64,000 nt of DNA from JBBQXH01 sp963710975 (GTDB lineage: Bacteria > Actinomycetota > Thermoleophilia > Gaiellales > Gaiellaceae): positions 186,001 through 250,000 of the forward strand of contig CAVQCG010000004.1 in NCBI GenBank assembly GCA_963710975.1. Reading direction: 5' to 3'. The notes under the pieces were generated by a model. The model saw only the letters and a program-made list of their open reading frames with translations. It did no database searches and had not been told where the DNA came from. This document shows, in pieces, positions 51,576 to 60,386 of the stretch. The translations under genes and the position numbers were made by a program. Each line of letters opens with the position of its first letter. The first letter of the stretch is position 1.

Positions 51576-52903
51576 TGCCGGCGCCGCGCACGGTTCTCGC
51601 CGGTGCCGTCTCGGCACAGGCGTCGGTATCGCTCGTGCAGTTCGGACTCCCGGCGATCGGGCCCGAGCTGCAGCAGGAATTCGATCTGAGCCTCGCTGCT
51701 CTCGGCGCCGTCCTCATGGCGAGCCTTCTGGGCTCCGGGCTCGCGTTGCTTCCCGCAGGCGTCATCGTCGATCGGTACGGCTCGCGGATTCCGCTCGCTG
51801 CCGGCACGCTGATCGGGGGTGGAGGCCTCATCGCCGCGGCGTTTGCCCCGTCGGCGGGCACGCTGCTCGTGGCGCTGTTCTTCGCTGGAATCGGCTCGGG
51901 CATCGTGCCGATCGCAGGATTCGGGGCGCTCATGCGGGCCTACGGCGCGGCCCGGCGCGGATTCGCTCTCGGCGTCCGTCAGATGGCGGTTCCGCTCGGG
52001 GGCATGGCAGCGTCCATTCTGCTCCCGCTGCTCGACCATGCCGGCGGGGTTCGCCTCGCTCTGCTCGTGAGCGCTGCGGGTGTCCTCGTCTTCGGCTTCG
52101 CGTTCGCCCTGGTCGCCGAAGGGAGCCCGCCGGTCGAGCTGAGGCCGAGGATCGAGATCCACCGGCTCGTCCGGGCGCCCGGCATGCTGCGGCTCCTCCT
52201 CGTCGCGACCTTCTACATCGTGGTGCTCCAGGCCGTGCTCGCCTTCACCGTGCCGTCGGTTCGCGACGCCGGCTTCTCCGCGCTCATCGCCGGGGCGACG
52301 TTCTTCGCTCTGAACGTCACGGCTGGCGTGGCACGGATCGTCTGGGGTCGTGTGGCGGATCGCGGAGCGGGCTCACGGCGCGTGCGGACGCTCGTCGAGG
52401 CCGGGCTGGTGGCAGCGGTCGGAGGCCTCGTCTTCACCCTCGCCCTGCATGCAGGGCCCGCCCTGCTCATCCTTGCGATGATCCTGTTCGCATTCGGTGC
52501 GCTCGGCTGGAACGCCCTGGTGTACGTCAGCGCGGGTGAGAAGGCGCCGCCGGAGCTGGCAGCGCAGGCCGTCGGGGTCGCCGCGACCCTGATCTTCGTC
52601 GTCTCCGCGTTATCCACTCCGCCGCTGGGAGCCCTGGCTGAAGCGATCGGCTGGGACGCATTCTGGCTGGTGTGCGCGGCGCTCTGCGGGATCGGGGCGG
52701 CGATCGCGGTGACGCTCCCGCGGACGCAAGGCCCGCCGGGAGGCGGGCCGCGCGGCCGGCCGAACAGGCCGCGAAGGTTCGTCGAGCCCGGCTGGGCTCG
52801 ACTCAGCCGCTCCCGTACGGGAGTAGGGGTAGCCCCTACAATGGCGAGACTCCAGATATGGCCGAGCATCAGATTCCCGGCCCGCCCGCGACCGGCGACG
52901 TAG
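51575..52903 (+). CDS. Major facilitator superfamily transporter
   Basis: 442 residues with twelve predicted helices; the loop motif VDRYGSRIPLAAG after helix 2 is the MFS signature, and GYAARRGFALGVRQMAVPLG is typical of helix 5. The substrate is unknown. GTG 51575 overlaps the dehydrogenase stop. The membrane part ends near IGAAIAVTLPRT (about 52730); the remaining ~57 codons run through palindromic repeats and 46 bases into the next gene, so a true stop may have been lost or displaced. Confidence 0.83.
   Translation: MPAPRTVLAGAVSAQASVSLVQFGLPAIGPELQQEFDLSLAALGAVLMASLLGSGLALLPAGVIVDRYGSRIPLAAGTLIGGGGLIAAAFAPSAGTLLVALFFAGIGSGIVPIAGFGALMRAYGAARRGFALGVRQMAVPLGGMAASILLPLLDHAGGVRLALLVSAAGVLVFGFAFALVAEGSPPVELRPRIEIHRLVRAPGMLRLLLVATFYIVVLQAVLAFTVPSVRDAGFSALIAGATFFALNVTAGVARIVWGRVADRGAGSRRVRTLVEAGLVAAVGGLVFTLALHAGPALLILAMILFAFGALGWNALVYVSAGEKAPPELAAQAVGVAATLIFVVSALSTPPLGALAEAIGWDAFWLVCAALCGIGAAIAVTLPRTQGPPGGGPRGRPNRPRRFVEPGWARLSRSRTGVGVAPTMARLQIWPSIRFPARPRPAT
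52771..52802. repeat. Third copy of the box-plus-hairpin repeat
   Basis: GCGAAGGTTC (52771-52780) is followed by GTCGAGCCC-GGCT-GGGCTCGAC, a perfect 9-bp stem (52781-52789 with 52794-52802). The box is identical and the stem length equal to the copies at 29.0-29.14 kb, while the stem sequence differs. It lies within the reading frame of the MFS gene's tail. Confidence 0.7.
52810..52842 (+). promoter_or_regulatory. Two joined palindromes and a -10 box before the second moxR
   Basis: CTCCCGTACGGGAG (52810-52823) is a perfect 14-base palindrome. It shares its last base with GTAGGGG-TAG-CCCCTAC (52823-52839). TACAAT (52837-52842) overlaps the second palindrome and would start transcription near 52849, just before ATG 52858. 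The palindromes could be operator sites or the end of the MFS transcript. Confidence 0.55.
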
Positions 52904-53955
52904 TGGCGGCCACGACGGGCGAGCGGAATTCCGTCTCGCGGCCTCTCCTCGCCGTCGCCACTGCGGCCGAGGAGGCCGATGCATTTGGCCGGGCCGTCGC
53001 GATAGGGGAGCGCCTCCAGGCCAACCTCGAGACGGTCATCCATGGCAAGAGCCAGGAGATTCGACTGGTTCTGACCGCCCTCGCGTCCGAAGGGCACGTG
53101 CTGTTCGAGGACGTTCCCGGAACTGCGAAGACGGTGCTCGCGCGCGCGATCGCGCAGTCGATCGCCGGCGCGGTGCCGTCGCGGATCCAATGCACGCCCG
53201 ATCTGCAGCCCGCGGATGTCACCGGTTCTGCAGTCTATGACCAGCGTGCGAGGGAGTTCGAGTTCCGGCCGGGGCCGATCTTCGCCAATGTCGTGCTCCT
53301 CGACGAGGTCAACCGCGCGACGCAGAAGACGCAGTCTGCGCTGCTCGAAGCGATGGCCGAGCGGCAGGTGACGGTTGACGGGGTCACCCGCAAGCTGCCT
53401 CGCCCGTTTCTCCTTCTCGCAACGGAGAACCCGGTCGAGTACGAGGGAACCTTCCTCCTCCCGGAAGCGCAGCTCGATCGATTCCTCCTGCGGACGGCGC
53501 TCGGGTATCCCGATCCGGCCGACGAGGGACGGATCGTGCTCGACCAGCGGAGCGGGCAGCATCCGCTGGATCGCCTGGGCGCGGTGGTTGCAGTGGCCGA
53601 GGTCGAGGAGTTGCAACACGCCGTCGAGAGCGTCTACGTCGACCCCATCCTGCGGCGCTGGATCGTCGACGTCGTCCGAGCGACGCGCGACCTCGACTTC
53701 GTCGAGCTGGGCGCCTCGGTTCGCGGGAGCCTGGCGCTCGACCGTGCTGCGCGGGCGTGGGCGCTCCTCCTCGGTCGTGAGTTCGTCGTTCCCGAGGACA
53801 TCGAGGATCTCTTCGGCCCCGTGATCGCGCATCGCGTCCTCTTCACACCCGCATTCCTCGCGCAGGTGCGTCAGGCCGGACGCGACGAGGCTCTTCGTCG
53901 GCTCTGGACCGCCTGCCTCGAATACGCACCCCGGCCTGCTCCTGGGAGCCCGTGA
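52858..53955 (+). CDS. MoxR-family AAA+ ATPase (second module, vWA type)
   Basis: 365 residues; a ~45-residue N-terminal extension precedes the AAA+ core. Walker A is degenerate but functional in type (VPGTAKTVL), Walker B is VVLLDEVNRATQ, sensor 1 LLATENPVEYEGTFLLPEAQ. It is not the closest copy of the MoxR at 3.7 kb (GTAKT against GVGKT). It heads an operon with DUF58, membrane and vWA genes and overlaps the DUF58 start by four bases. Confidence 0.9.
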   Translation: MAEHQIPGPPATGDVVAATTGERNSVSRPLLAVATAAEEADAFGRAVAIGERLQANLETVIHGKSQEIRLVLTALASEGHVLFEDVPGTAKTVLARAIAQSIAGAVPSRIQCTPDLQPADVTGSAVYDQRAREFEFRPGPIFANVVLLDEVNRATQKTQSALLEAMAERQVTVDGVTRKLPRPFLLLATENPVEYEGTFLLPEAQLDRFLLRTALGYPDPADEGRIVLDQRSGQHPLDRLGAVVAVAEVEELQHAVESVYVDPILRRWIVDVVRATRDLDFVELGASVRGSLALDRAARAWALLLGREFVVPEDIEDLFGPVIAHRVLFTPAFLAQVRQAGRDEALRRLWTACLEYAPRPAPGSP

Positions 53956-54906
53956 GGGGGCGCTCGCTCACCTTTCCGCTTCTGCCGCGCCGGCGCGTCG
54001 CGGGGGTCGGCTTCGGATCGATGCGCTCCCAGCGATTCGGTCCCGGCTTCGATCTCGCGGGCTCGCGACCCGTACGCGCCAGGCGACGACGTCAGGCGGA
54101 TCGACTGGCGCGCCTCGGCGCGCGTGTCCTCGGTGCGCGGAAACGACGACTTCGTCGTTCGCGAATACCTTGCGGAGCGGACGACCCACGTCGTCATCCT
54201 CGTCGACAGGAGCCCGCGTATGGCCGTGTGCCCGGACGGGCTCCCGTGGCTCTCGAAGCCGGCTGTGATCCACGAGGCCGTCGCCATGCTCGTCGAGAGC
54301 GCCATCGATGCGGGCTGCAGCGTCGGCTATCTCGACGACGCCGACGTCTCCCGCTCCGGATCCGGAGAGGGCGGGGAATTGCCCTTCTGGCGGCCGCCGA
54401 CCGGGCAGACGGGTGTCCGGCGGTTGGTGGAGCGGCTCCCCGGGCGAGGCTTCGGCGCCCCCGAGGACACGGTCGAGCGCCTTCTCCGCTGGCTCGCCGA
54501 CCCGACCCGACGAGTGTCGTCCGGCACCTTTGTCTTCGTCCTGTCGGACTACCTCTCTCCGCCGACCGAGGACGCCTGGATCGAAGCGCTCGCGCGCCGG
54601 TCTCGATCCCGTGCCCGTCGTGATCCAGGATCCGGTCTGGGAGCAGAGCTTCCCGGACGTCGCCGGGCGCCGTACTGCCGCTCGTGGACCCGGCCAGCGG
54701 GCGGCTGCGGCAGACACGGCTTCGGCAGCGGGAGGTCGGGAGCGACGGCGCGACAACGAGTCGGAGACTCGCTGCGCAGCTCGACAGCTTCGAGCGGGTC
54801 GGCCTGTCACCCGTGGTTCTCTCGTCGAGCGACCCGGGCTCGATCCTCGCCGGCTTCCTCGGGTGGGCCGAAACGCCGACGTCTGGGCGCGAGGCTCGTG
54901 CCGTGA
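53952..54906 (+). CDS. DUF58 protein of the vWA-type module, frameshifted
   Basis: About 315 residues once frames are joined. DUF58 features: GMRSQRFGPGFDLAGSRPYA with removal of one C at 54069-54071, then GDDVRRIDWRASARV, VVREYLAERTTHVVILVDRS and a C-terminal LSPVVLSSSDPGSILAGFL. Other breaks are near 54598, 54666 and 54878, each in a G or C run. No membrane helix, unlike the DUF58 at 4.7 kb. GTG 53952 overlaps the moxR stop; the TGA overlaps the next GTG. Confidence 0.78.
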
Positions 54907-55828
54907 GCAGGTCTGTCGCGATCATCGTCGGCCGTGGCCGCGATCGCGGGCATCGGTGCAATCGTCGCGCTGGGCCTGACCCGCGGCGGGTCAGCTCCCT
55001 CGGTGGCGGCGCCGAGCGGCGATCCCGTCGAGGTCGACGACCGCCGTCGAACCCTCTCCCGCGCTGGCAGGCGATCGCCTCGTCGCCGACCTCACGCTGA
55101 GGATCGACACGACCAGGGTCGATCCCGGCGCGATCGACGTGGGCGCGCTTCTTCCGGCCCTTCCGGCAGGTCGGCCGGACGGCCGTCGAGCAGATCGACC
55201 GGGGCGCGACGACGATCCTCCACTACCGCTACCCGCTCCAGTGCATCGACCGGGCGTGTTCCCTCGGGGAGGCTTCCGAGCGCACGATCGACCTTCCGGT
55301 CGGGCTCGTGCGCTACTCGCCCCGTGACGGCGACGTCGTGTCGCTTCCGCTCACGTGGCCCGGCGTGACGTTCTCGACACGGCTGTCGGCGGAGCAGCGC
55401 GCCGACATCGGCCTCGCGCCCGCTCGCGCTCAGCGCGGCCCAGGGCGATCAGGTGCCCCAGCTCGTCCCGGTCGGACGCGCGACCGCGATCGGCTGGACG
55501 CTGCTGGGAGTCGCAGCAGCCATCCTCCTCGCCGTTGCGGTGCTCATCGCCCTGTCGCTGCGGTCGTTGCGCGCGCGGGCTCGCGTCGAGCCCGAGGAAC
55601 ACCCGGGGCTCCTCGCTTGCCTCCGCGCTCGCTGCGCTCGACGACGCTGGAGACGACGAGGGACGGCGGATCGCGCTCGACGCGCTCGCCCTGCGCCTGG
55701 GTGAGGTCGGCGAGGACGGGCTCGCGCGGGACGCCCGCCGTCTCGCCTGGTCACGCGGTGGTCCGGACGCGGCCGAGGTCGCGACGCTTCGCGACGCGGT
55801 GGCTCGGCTTCAGGAGGTGGCCGCGTGA
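54903..55828 (+). CDS. Membrane protein of the MoxR/vWA module, frameshifted
   Basis: About 305 residues after joining frames. One N-terminal helix (AVAAIAGIGAIVALGL), an extracytoplasmic beta-rich domain (IDVARFFRPFRQVGRTAVEQ, HYRYPLQCIDRACSL), a second helix (AIGWTLLGVAAAILLAVAVL) and a cytoplasmic helical tail (ASALAALDDAGDDEGRRIAL). The layout resembles BatD-like partners of MoxR systems but I recognise no family. Breaks near 54932, 55042, 55146, 55425 and 55606 are all repaired by dropping one base of a run. Confidence 0.62.
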
Positions 55829-56800
55829 CGCAACCGCCCGTCTGGCTCGTTGCAGCGGTTGTCGGAGCCGTCGCTCTCGGGGTTGCCCTCACTCGTCGTC
55901 CCGCGGGCGAGGGAGTTCCGCTCGCAGACGCCGGGGCCCTGCGGTTGGCGTCGAGGCGGACCGTGCTGATCGGGCGCCGGCCTCGTCCTTGCGGCAGGGG
56001 TCGCGCTCGCAGCTGCGTATCTCCTGGCGCCTCGGCCGACCGGGAAGCTCGACGTAGCTGGTCTCGGGCAAGGGAAGCACCGTGATCGTCCTCGACATGT
56101 CGCAGAGCGTGTCCGATCTCGTCTACCGGGAGATCGCCCGCACGCTCGACGGTGTTATGACGTCGTCCGGAGAGGATGGCCGCTCGGGCTCGTCCTCTTC
56201 TCCGATACGGCCGAGGAGGCGCTTCCGCCCGGCACGAAGGGCTCGGAGCTGGAGCCGTTCATCCGCTACTTCCGGCCGCGGCAGGAGCGTGGGGTGGCGG
56301 CGAAACCGGCTGTACTACCGAGCGGCCGGCCCGACCGAACAGGCTCACGTTCGGTATCCGGTCAGTCCCTGGTTCGGAGGCTTCAGCGGTGGGACGCAGA
56401 TCTCGACCGGACTCGTGGCGGCAGAGATGCACTCGCGCGGGGGGATGGGTCGGGCAGGGTCCTGCTCGTCTCCGATCTCGGTGAGGCGAGCGACGACCTT
56501 CCGCGCCTGACGCGGGAGCTCTCCGCTTCGGGCGGAGTCCGGAGCTCGAGCTGCAAGCGTCGTGGCGCTGCCGCCGGCAACAGCGAAGGAGAAGAGGTCT
56601 TCCAACGGATCGGCGGCGGCGAGCAAGTCGTCGACTCGCTCGGCTTAGCACCGGGAACCCCGGCTCGGCGAGCCAGGGAGGAGCATCTCCCTCGCCTTCG
56701 TCGCGGCGGTTCTCGGGCTCGCGGTGGCGCTCGCCCTGCATGAGCTCCTGACCGAGCCCCTTCGCTCCGCCCCAGCGAGCGCGGCGGTCCGGGACATGGC
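55825..56800 (+). CDS. vWA-domain membrane protein A, frameshifted
   Basis: Starts at GTG 55825 behind AGGAGGTGG (55812-55820). Two N-terminal helices (WLVAAVVGAVALGVALTRR and GLVLAAGVALAAAYLLA) are followed by a von Willebrand A domain with the MIDAS motif DMSQS after STVIVL and LGLVLFSDTAEEALPPG, VLLVSDLGEASDDLPRLTRE, and a C-terminal helix LAFVAAVLGLAVALAL. At least six frame changes; the end is approximate. In Bat-type operons such proteins act at the membrane with MoxR. Confidence 0.65.
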
Positions 56801-57384
56801 CGCCTACGTGGCCAGCACGCAGTGGCAGCGGTCGCGCCGTCGTGCTCGCCCTGCTCGGCGTGGCCGTGCTCGGCATGTCCGGCTCGACGCAGGAGGACGA
56901 CGCGCGCCTCGCGGCCGGCGTCGTCGATCCCGCTCCGGCGGTTGGGGACCCGTCCGGCGATCGCGTCGGCGAGGCGTTCCTCGGCAGCGGCGAGACCGGG
57001 CCTACTTCGACGCGGTCGAGCTCGCGCGGGCGTCCGCCCTGGAAACTGCCGACGGGGTCGTGCTCGAGCGGCGCGCCCAGGCGGAGGCGATCCTGTCGCA
57101 GATCGTCGGCGGCGATGGAGAGCGCCTGATGCGCTCGAGGGCGGCGAATCTTCTCGGCGTCCTTCTCTTCGAGGATGCGAAGGTCGCGAAGGCGAATCCC
57201 CGCCGGTAGCTCGAGCAGAGCCTGGCAGCGTTCCAGGACGCCGCGACGCTCGACCCGTCGTACTCGACCGCCAAGGCGAATCTGGAGCTCCTGCAACAGC
57301 TCCCGCTTGGGGACGGAGTTCCGCGACGAGGGTGTCTCGGGCTCGGACGCCTCATCCGGCGGCAGCGGCGAGAGCGGGTACTGA
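56795..57384 (+). CDS. Small TPR-like protein of the vWA operon, frameshifted
   Basis: Placed between the two vWA genes. After a helix (AVVLALLGVAVLGMSG), the sequence ETRAYFDAVELARASALETA, RSRAANLLGVLLFEDAKVAK and LAAFQDAATLDPSYSTAKAN with NLELLQQLP reads as TPR-like pairs, like BatE/BatC-type proteins. It ends SGGSGESGY at 57384. The start at ATG 56795 is a guess; breaks lie near 56830, 56995 and 57210. Confidence 0.55.
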
Positions 57385-58380
57385 GTGGGCGTCTCCTTCC
57401 TGAACCCGCTCGGAGCCGTCGTGGGCCTCGCGGTGCTGGTTCCGATTGCCGCCCTGCTGCTTCGCGAACGCCGGATCGGCGCGACCCGCCGCGTTCTCGG
57501 ACTCGAGCCCCCGAGCCGGTGGGTATACGCACCCGCGATTCTCGGGTGGACCATCGCGTTCGGCCTGCTCGCGGCCGCGGCCGCCCAGCCGGTGATCCGG
57601 GTCGACAGCACGGTCAACCAACGGACGGACGCCGAGGCGTTCGTGATCGTCGACACCACGCGCTCCATGCTGGCGTCGCGGTCACCCGATGCTCCGAAGC
57701 GGATCCAGCGGGCGCTCGAGGCGGCGACCGAGATTCGCAGCGCGCTCCCGGGAATCCCCGTGGGCGTCGGGAGTCTCACGAACCGACCGCTCCCTCACCT
57801 CTTTCCCACGACCGACGAGGCGGCCTTCGACCAGGTGATCCGGCAGTCGATCGGCGTGAATCGCCCACCGGGGTCCGAGACGGGCTCTTCAACGTGGCCA
57901 CTGACTTCCAGGCCCTTGACGCCCTCGCAACGACCAACTGGTACCGGCCGGCCTCGGTGAGACGGCTTGCGATCCTGCTGACGGACGGCGAGAGCAGTTT
58001 CGCGCCCAGGATCCTCGTCTCGAAGCTGGCGAAGGCGGGGATCGATCTGGTCGTGGTCCGCTTCTGGAACATCGACGAGCGGGTGTGGCAGGCGAACGGG
58101 AAGGCGGAGCCGCTCTACCGGCCGGCACCGCTCACCCTGCCGCCCGTGGCCGACCTCGCGGCGCTGACGACGGGCGGCCGCGTCTACGACGAGAGCGAGC
58201 TCGCCGCCGCAGCGAGCGCTGCGCGCCGGTATCTCGGAGACGGCCCGGTCCGTCGCGACAACCGTCGGCGGGCGCACGATCTCGCTCGCACCCTCATGCG
58301 GTGCTCGCTGCCTGCATCCCGCTGGCCCTGCTCTCCTGCCGGGTCTGCTACCGCGCACGCTGGTCATCCAGAGGCGCGCG
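57385..58380 (+). CDS. vWA-domain membrane protein B, frameshifted
   Basis: GTG 57385 directly follows the previous stop. FLNPLGAVVGLAVLVPIAAL and AILGWTIAFGLLAAAAAQPV are membrane helices, then a vWA domain with VIVDTTRSMLAS (a DxTxS form of MIDAS), LAILLTDGESSFAP and LAALTTGGRVYDESE. A break near 57870 needs one base added to a G run (VRDGLFNVATDF). The C-terminal helix IPLALL...PGLLPRTLV is followed by a strong hairpin. The 3' end is approximate. Confidence 0.65.
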
Positions 58381-58403
58381 CTCCCGAGGAGCTTCGGGAG
58401 CGC
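58378..58403 (+). terminator. 10-bp hairpin ending the vWA operon
   Basis: GCGCTCCCGA (58378-58387) and TCGGGAGCGC (58394-58403) form a perfect 10-bp stem with a six-base loop, between the second vWA gene and the GntR gene. No T-run follows. Confidence 0.5.
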
Positions 58404-58407
58404 ATTG

Positions 58408-58418
58408 CATACAGTATG
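58408..58418. promoter_or_regulatory. CATACAGTATG palindrome over the GntR start, possible autoregulatory operator
   Basis: CATAC-A-GTATG is a perfect odd palindrome whose last three bases are the ATG of the GntR gene. FCD-type GntR regulators often bind short GTATAC-like palindromes near their own promoters; the assignment is inference. Confidence 0.35.
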
Positions 58419-59135
58419 GTCTCAGCGTGGCGAGGATCCTCGACGACCGCCGAGACGCCGCTGACGAAGAGCGCGAGCGCCGCGGCCGCGGAGCTGATCC
58501 GCAAGGCGATCGTCGACGGCCGTGCTCGAGCCGGGATCGCGCCTGAAGGAGGAGGAGCTTGCCCGCGAGCTCGGCATCAGCCGCACGCCGGTTCGCGAGG
58601 CGCTCCTCGTGCTCCAGACCGAGGGTCTGATCGAGTCGACTCCGAACCGGGGCGCGACCGTTCGTGCCTACGAGGCCGCGGACCTCGACGATCTCTACCA
58701 GCTCCGCGCGCTGCTCGAAGGCTTCGCGGCGCGGCGCTGGCGGCGGCGCGGATCGCTCCGGAGGACGTCGGGCGCCTGCGCGAGAGCTGCGAGCGCTTCG
58801 ACTCGCTGCGCGCGGCGGACGACGTCACCGAGCTCGTCCACGAGAACGTCATCTTCCACGACATCGATCCTCCACGCGGCTGGAAGCGCGCGGCTCGCGC
58901 AGATGGTCCGGAGGTCATCCAGCTCCCGCTCGTCTATCGCTCGTACGTCTGGTACTCGCCGGAGCAGAAGCTCATCTCGGAGCACTATCACCGTCAGCTG
59001 ACGAGCGCACTCGCGGCCGGCGACGCCGAGCGCGCAGAGCTCGTCATGAAGGAGCACGTCTTCGAGGCGCGCGACTTCCTCGTTGCGAAGCTCCGCGAAC
59101 GACAGGAATCTGAGGCGGAGGAGCAGAGCGAATGA
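58416..59135 (+). CDS. GntR-family (FCD) transcriptional regulator, frameshifted
   Basis: About 240 residues. The winged helix has SASAAAAELIRKAIVDG, LKEEELARELGISRTPVREA and LQTEGLIESTPNRGATVRAY; the FCD ligand domain has DDLYQLRALLEGFAARRA and YHRQLTSALAAGDAERAELV with its metal-site His. Breaks near 58527, 58735 and 58868. It overlaps the CoA-transferase start (ATGA) and so probably controls this operon in response to a carboxylic acid. Confidence 0.82.
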   Translation: MVSAWRGSSTTAETPLTKSASAAAAELIRKAIVDGRARAGIAPEGGGACPRARHQPHAGSRGAPRAPDRGSDRVDSEPGRDRSCLRGRGPRRSLPAPRAARRLRGAALAAARIAPEDVGRLRESCERFDSLRAADDVTELVHENVIFHDIDPPRGWKRAARADGPEVIQLPLVYRSYVWYSPEQKLISEHYHRQLTSALAAGDAERAELVMKEHVFEARDFLVAKLRERQESEAEEQSE

Positions 59136-60386
59136 CCGAATCTGTCGTCGCCTCCGGACGGCGGCCGAGGCGCGGACGGACCGGGGCCGCTCGCCGGCGT
59201 CCGTGTCGTCGAGCTCGGCCAGCTGCTCGCCGGGCCGTTCACGGGTCGGCTGCTCGGCGACATGGGCGCGGAGATCGTCAAGGTGGAGGCGCCCGGCCAG
59301 CCCGACCCGATCCGCGAGTGGGGCAAGGCGCGCTACGAAGGGCCGCTCGCTGTGGTGGCCGGTGCAGTCGCGCAACAAGAAGTGCGTGACGCTGAACCTC
59401 AGGACCGAGCGAGGGCCAGGAGCTCCTGCTCGAGCTCGTCAAGCGCTGCGGACGTGCTCACCGAGAACTTCCGACCCGGCACGCTCGAGCGCTGGAACCT
59501 CGGCTGGGATCGGCTCAGCGAGGCGAACCCGAAGATCGTCCTCGCGCGAATCTCCGGCTACGGCCAGACGGGCCCGTACGCCGAACGCGCGGGATTCGCG
59601 TCGGTGGCCGAGGCGATGGGCGGCATCCGCTACATCAACGGCTTCCCCGACCAGCCGCCGCCGCGCATGCACATCTCGCTCGGCGACTCGCTCGCCGGGA
59701 TGTTCGCCGCGCAGGGGATCCTCGCTGCGCTCTACAGGCGCGACGCGCTCGGCGTATGGCCGCGGCCAGGTCGTCGACGTCTCGCTGCTCGAGGCGTGCT
59801 TCGCGATGCTCGAGAGCATGGTGCCGGAGTACGACCGGCTGAAGATCGATCCGCGGAGCCGCAGGGCACGAATCTGAAGGGCATCGCGCCGTCGAACATC
59901 TTCAAGTCGAGGGACGGCAAGTGGATCGTCATCGCGGCGAACGCCGACAAGGTCTTCCGGCGGCTGTGCGAGGCGATCGGCAGGCCGAGCTGGCCGACGA
60001 CCCGCGGTTCTCGAACCACCTCGCGCGCGGCGATCACCAGGACGAGATCGAGGGGATCATCGCCGACTGGGCTGCCGAGCGCGACGGCTCCGAGATCGAC
60101 GAGACGCTCAACGAGGCGGGCGTGATCTGCGGGCCGATCTACACGATCGCCGACATCTTCGAAGACGAGCAGTTCAAGGCTCGCGACATGCTCCTCGAGC
60201 ACGAGGATCCCGGAGTTCGGCGAGTACATCGGCCCGGGCATCGTCCCGAAGTTCTCCGAGACGCCCGGCGAGGTCCGCTGGTCGGCGACATGGGAGGAGG
60301 GGAGCCACAACCGCGAGGTCTACGGCGGGCTGCTCGGGCTCTCCGACGCGGAGATCGCGGCGTTGAAGGACGAGGGCGTCCTGTGA
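59132..60386 (+). CDS. CaiB/BaiF-family CoA-transferase, frameshifted
   Basis: About 410 residues. Family III CoA-transferase: VRVVELGQLLAGPFTGRLLG and DMGAEIVKVEAPGQPDPIRE at the N-terminus, the Asp of VLTENFRPGTLERWNLGWD region, GYGQTGPYAERAGFASVAEA, and GNWxL-type DGKWIVIAANADKVFRRLCE. It moves CoA between carboxylic acids. Breaks near 59180, 59345, 59410, 59457, 59755, 59865, 59990 and 60215. The substrate acid is presumably that cleaved by the next enzyme. Confidence 0.82.

Noticed and set aside
52213..53832. 539-codon minus-strand open frame
   Set aside because: Antisense to the MFS and MoxR genes; composition of a shadow frame.
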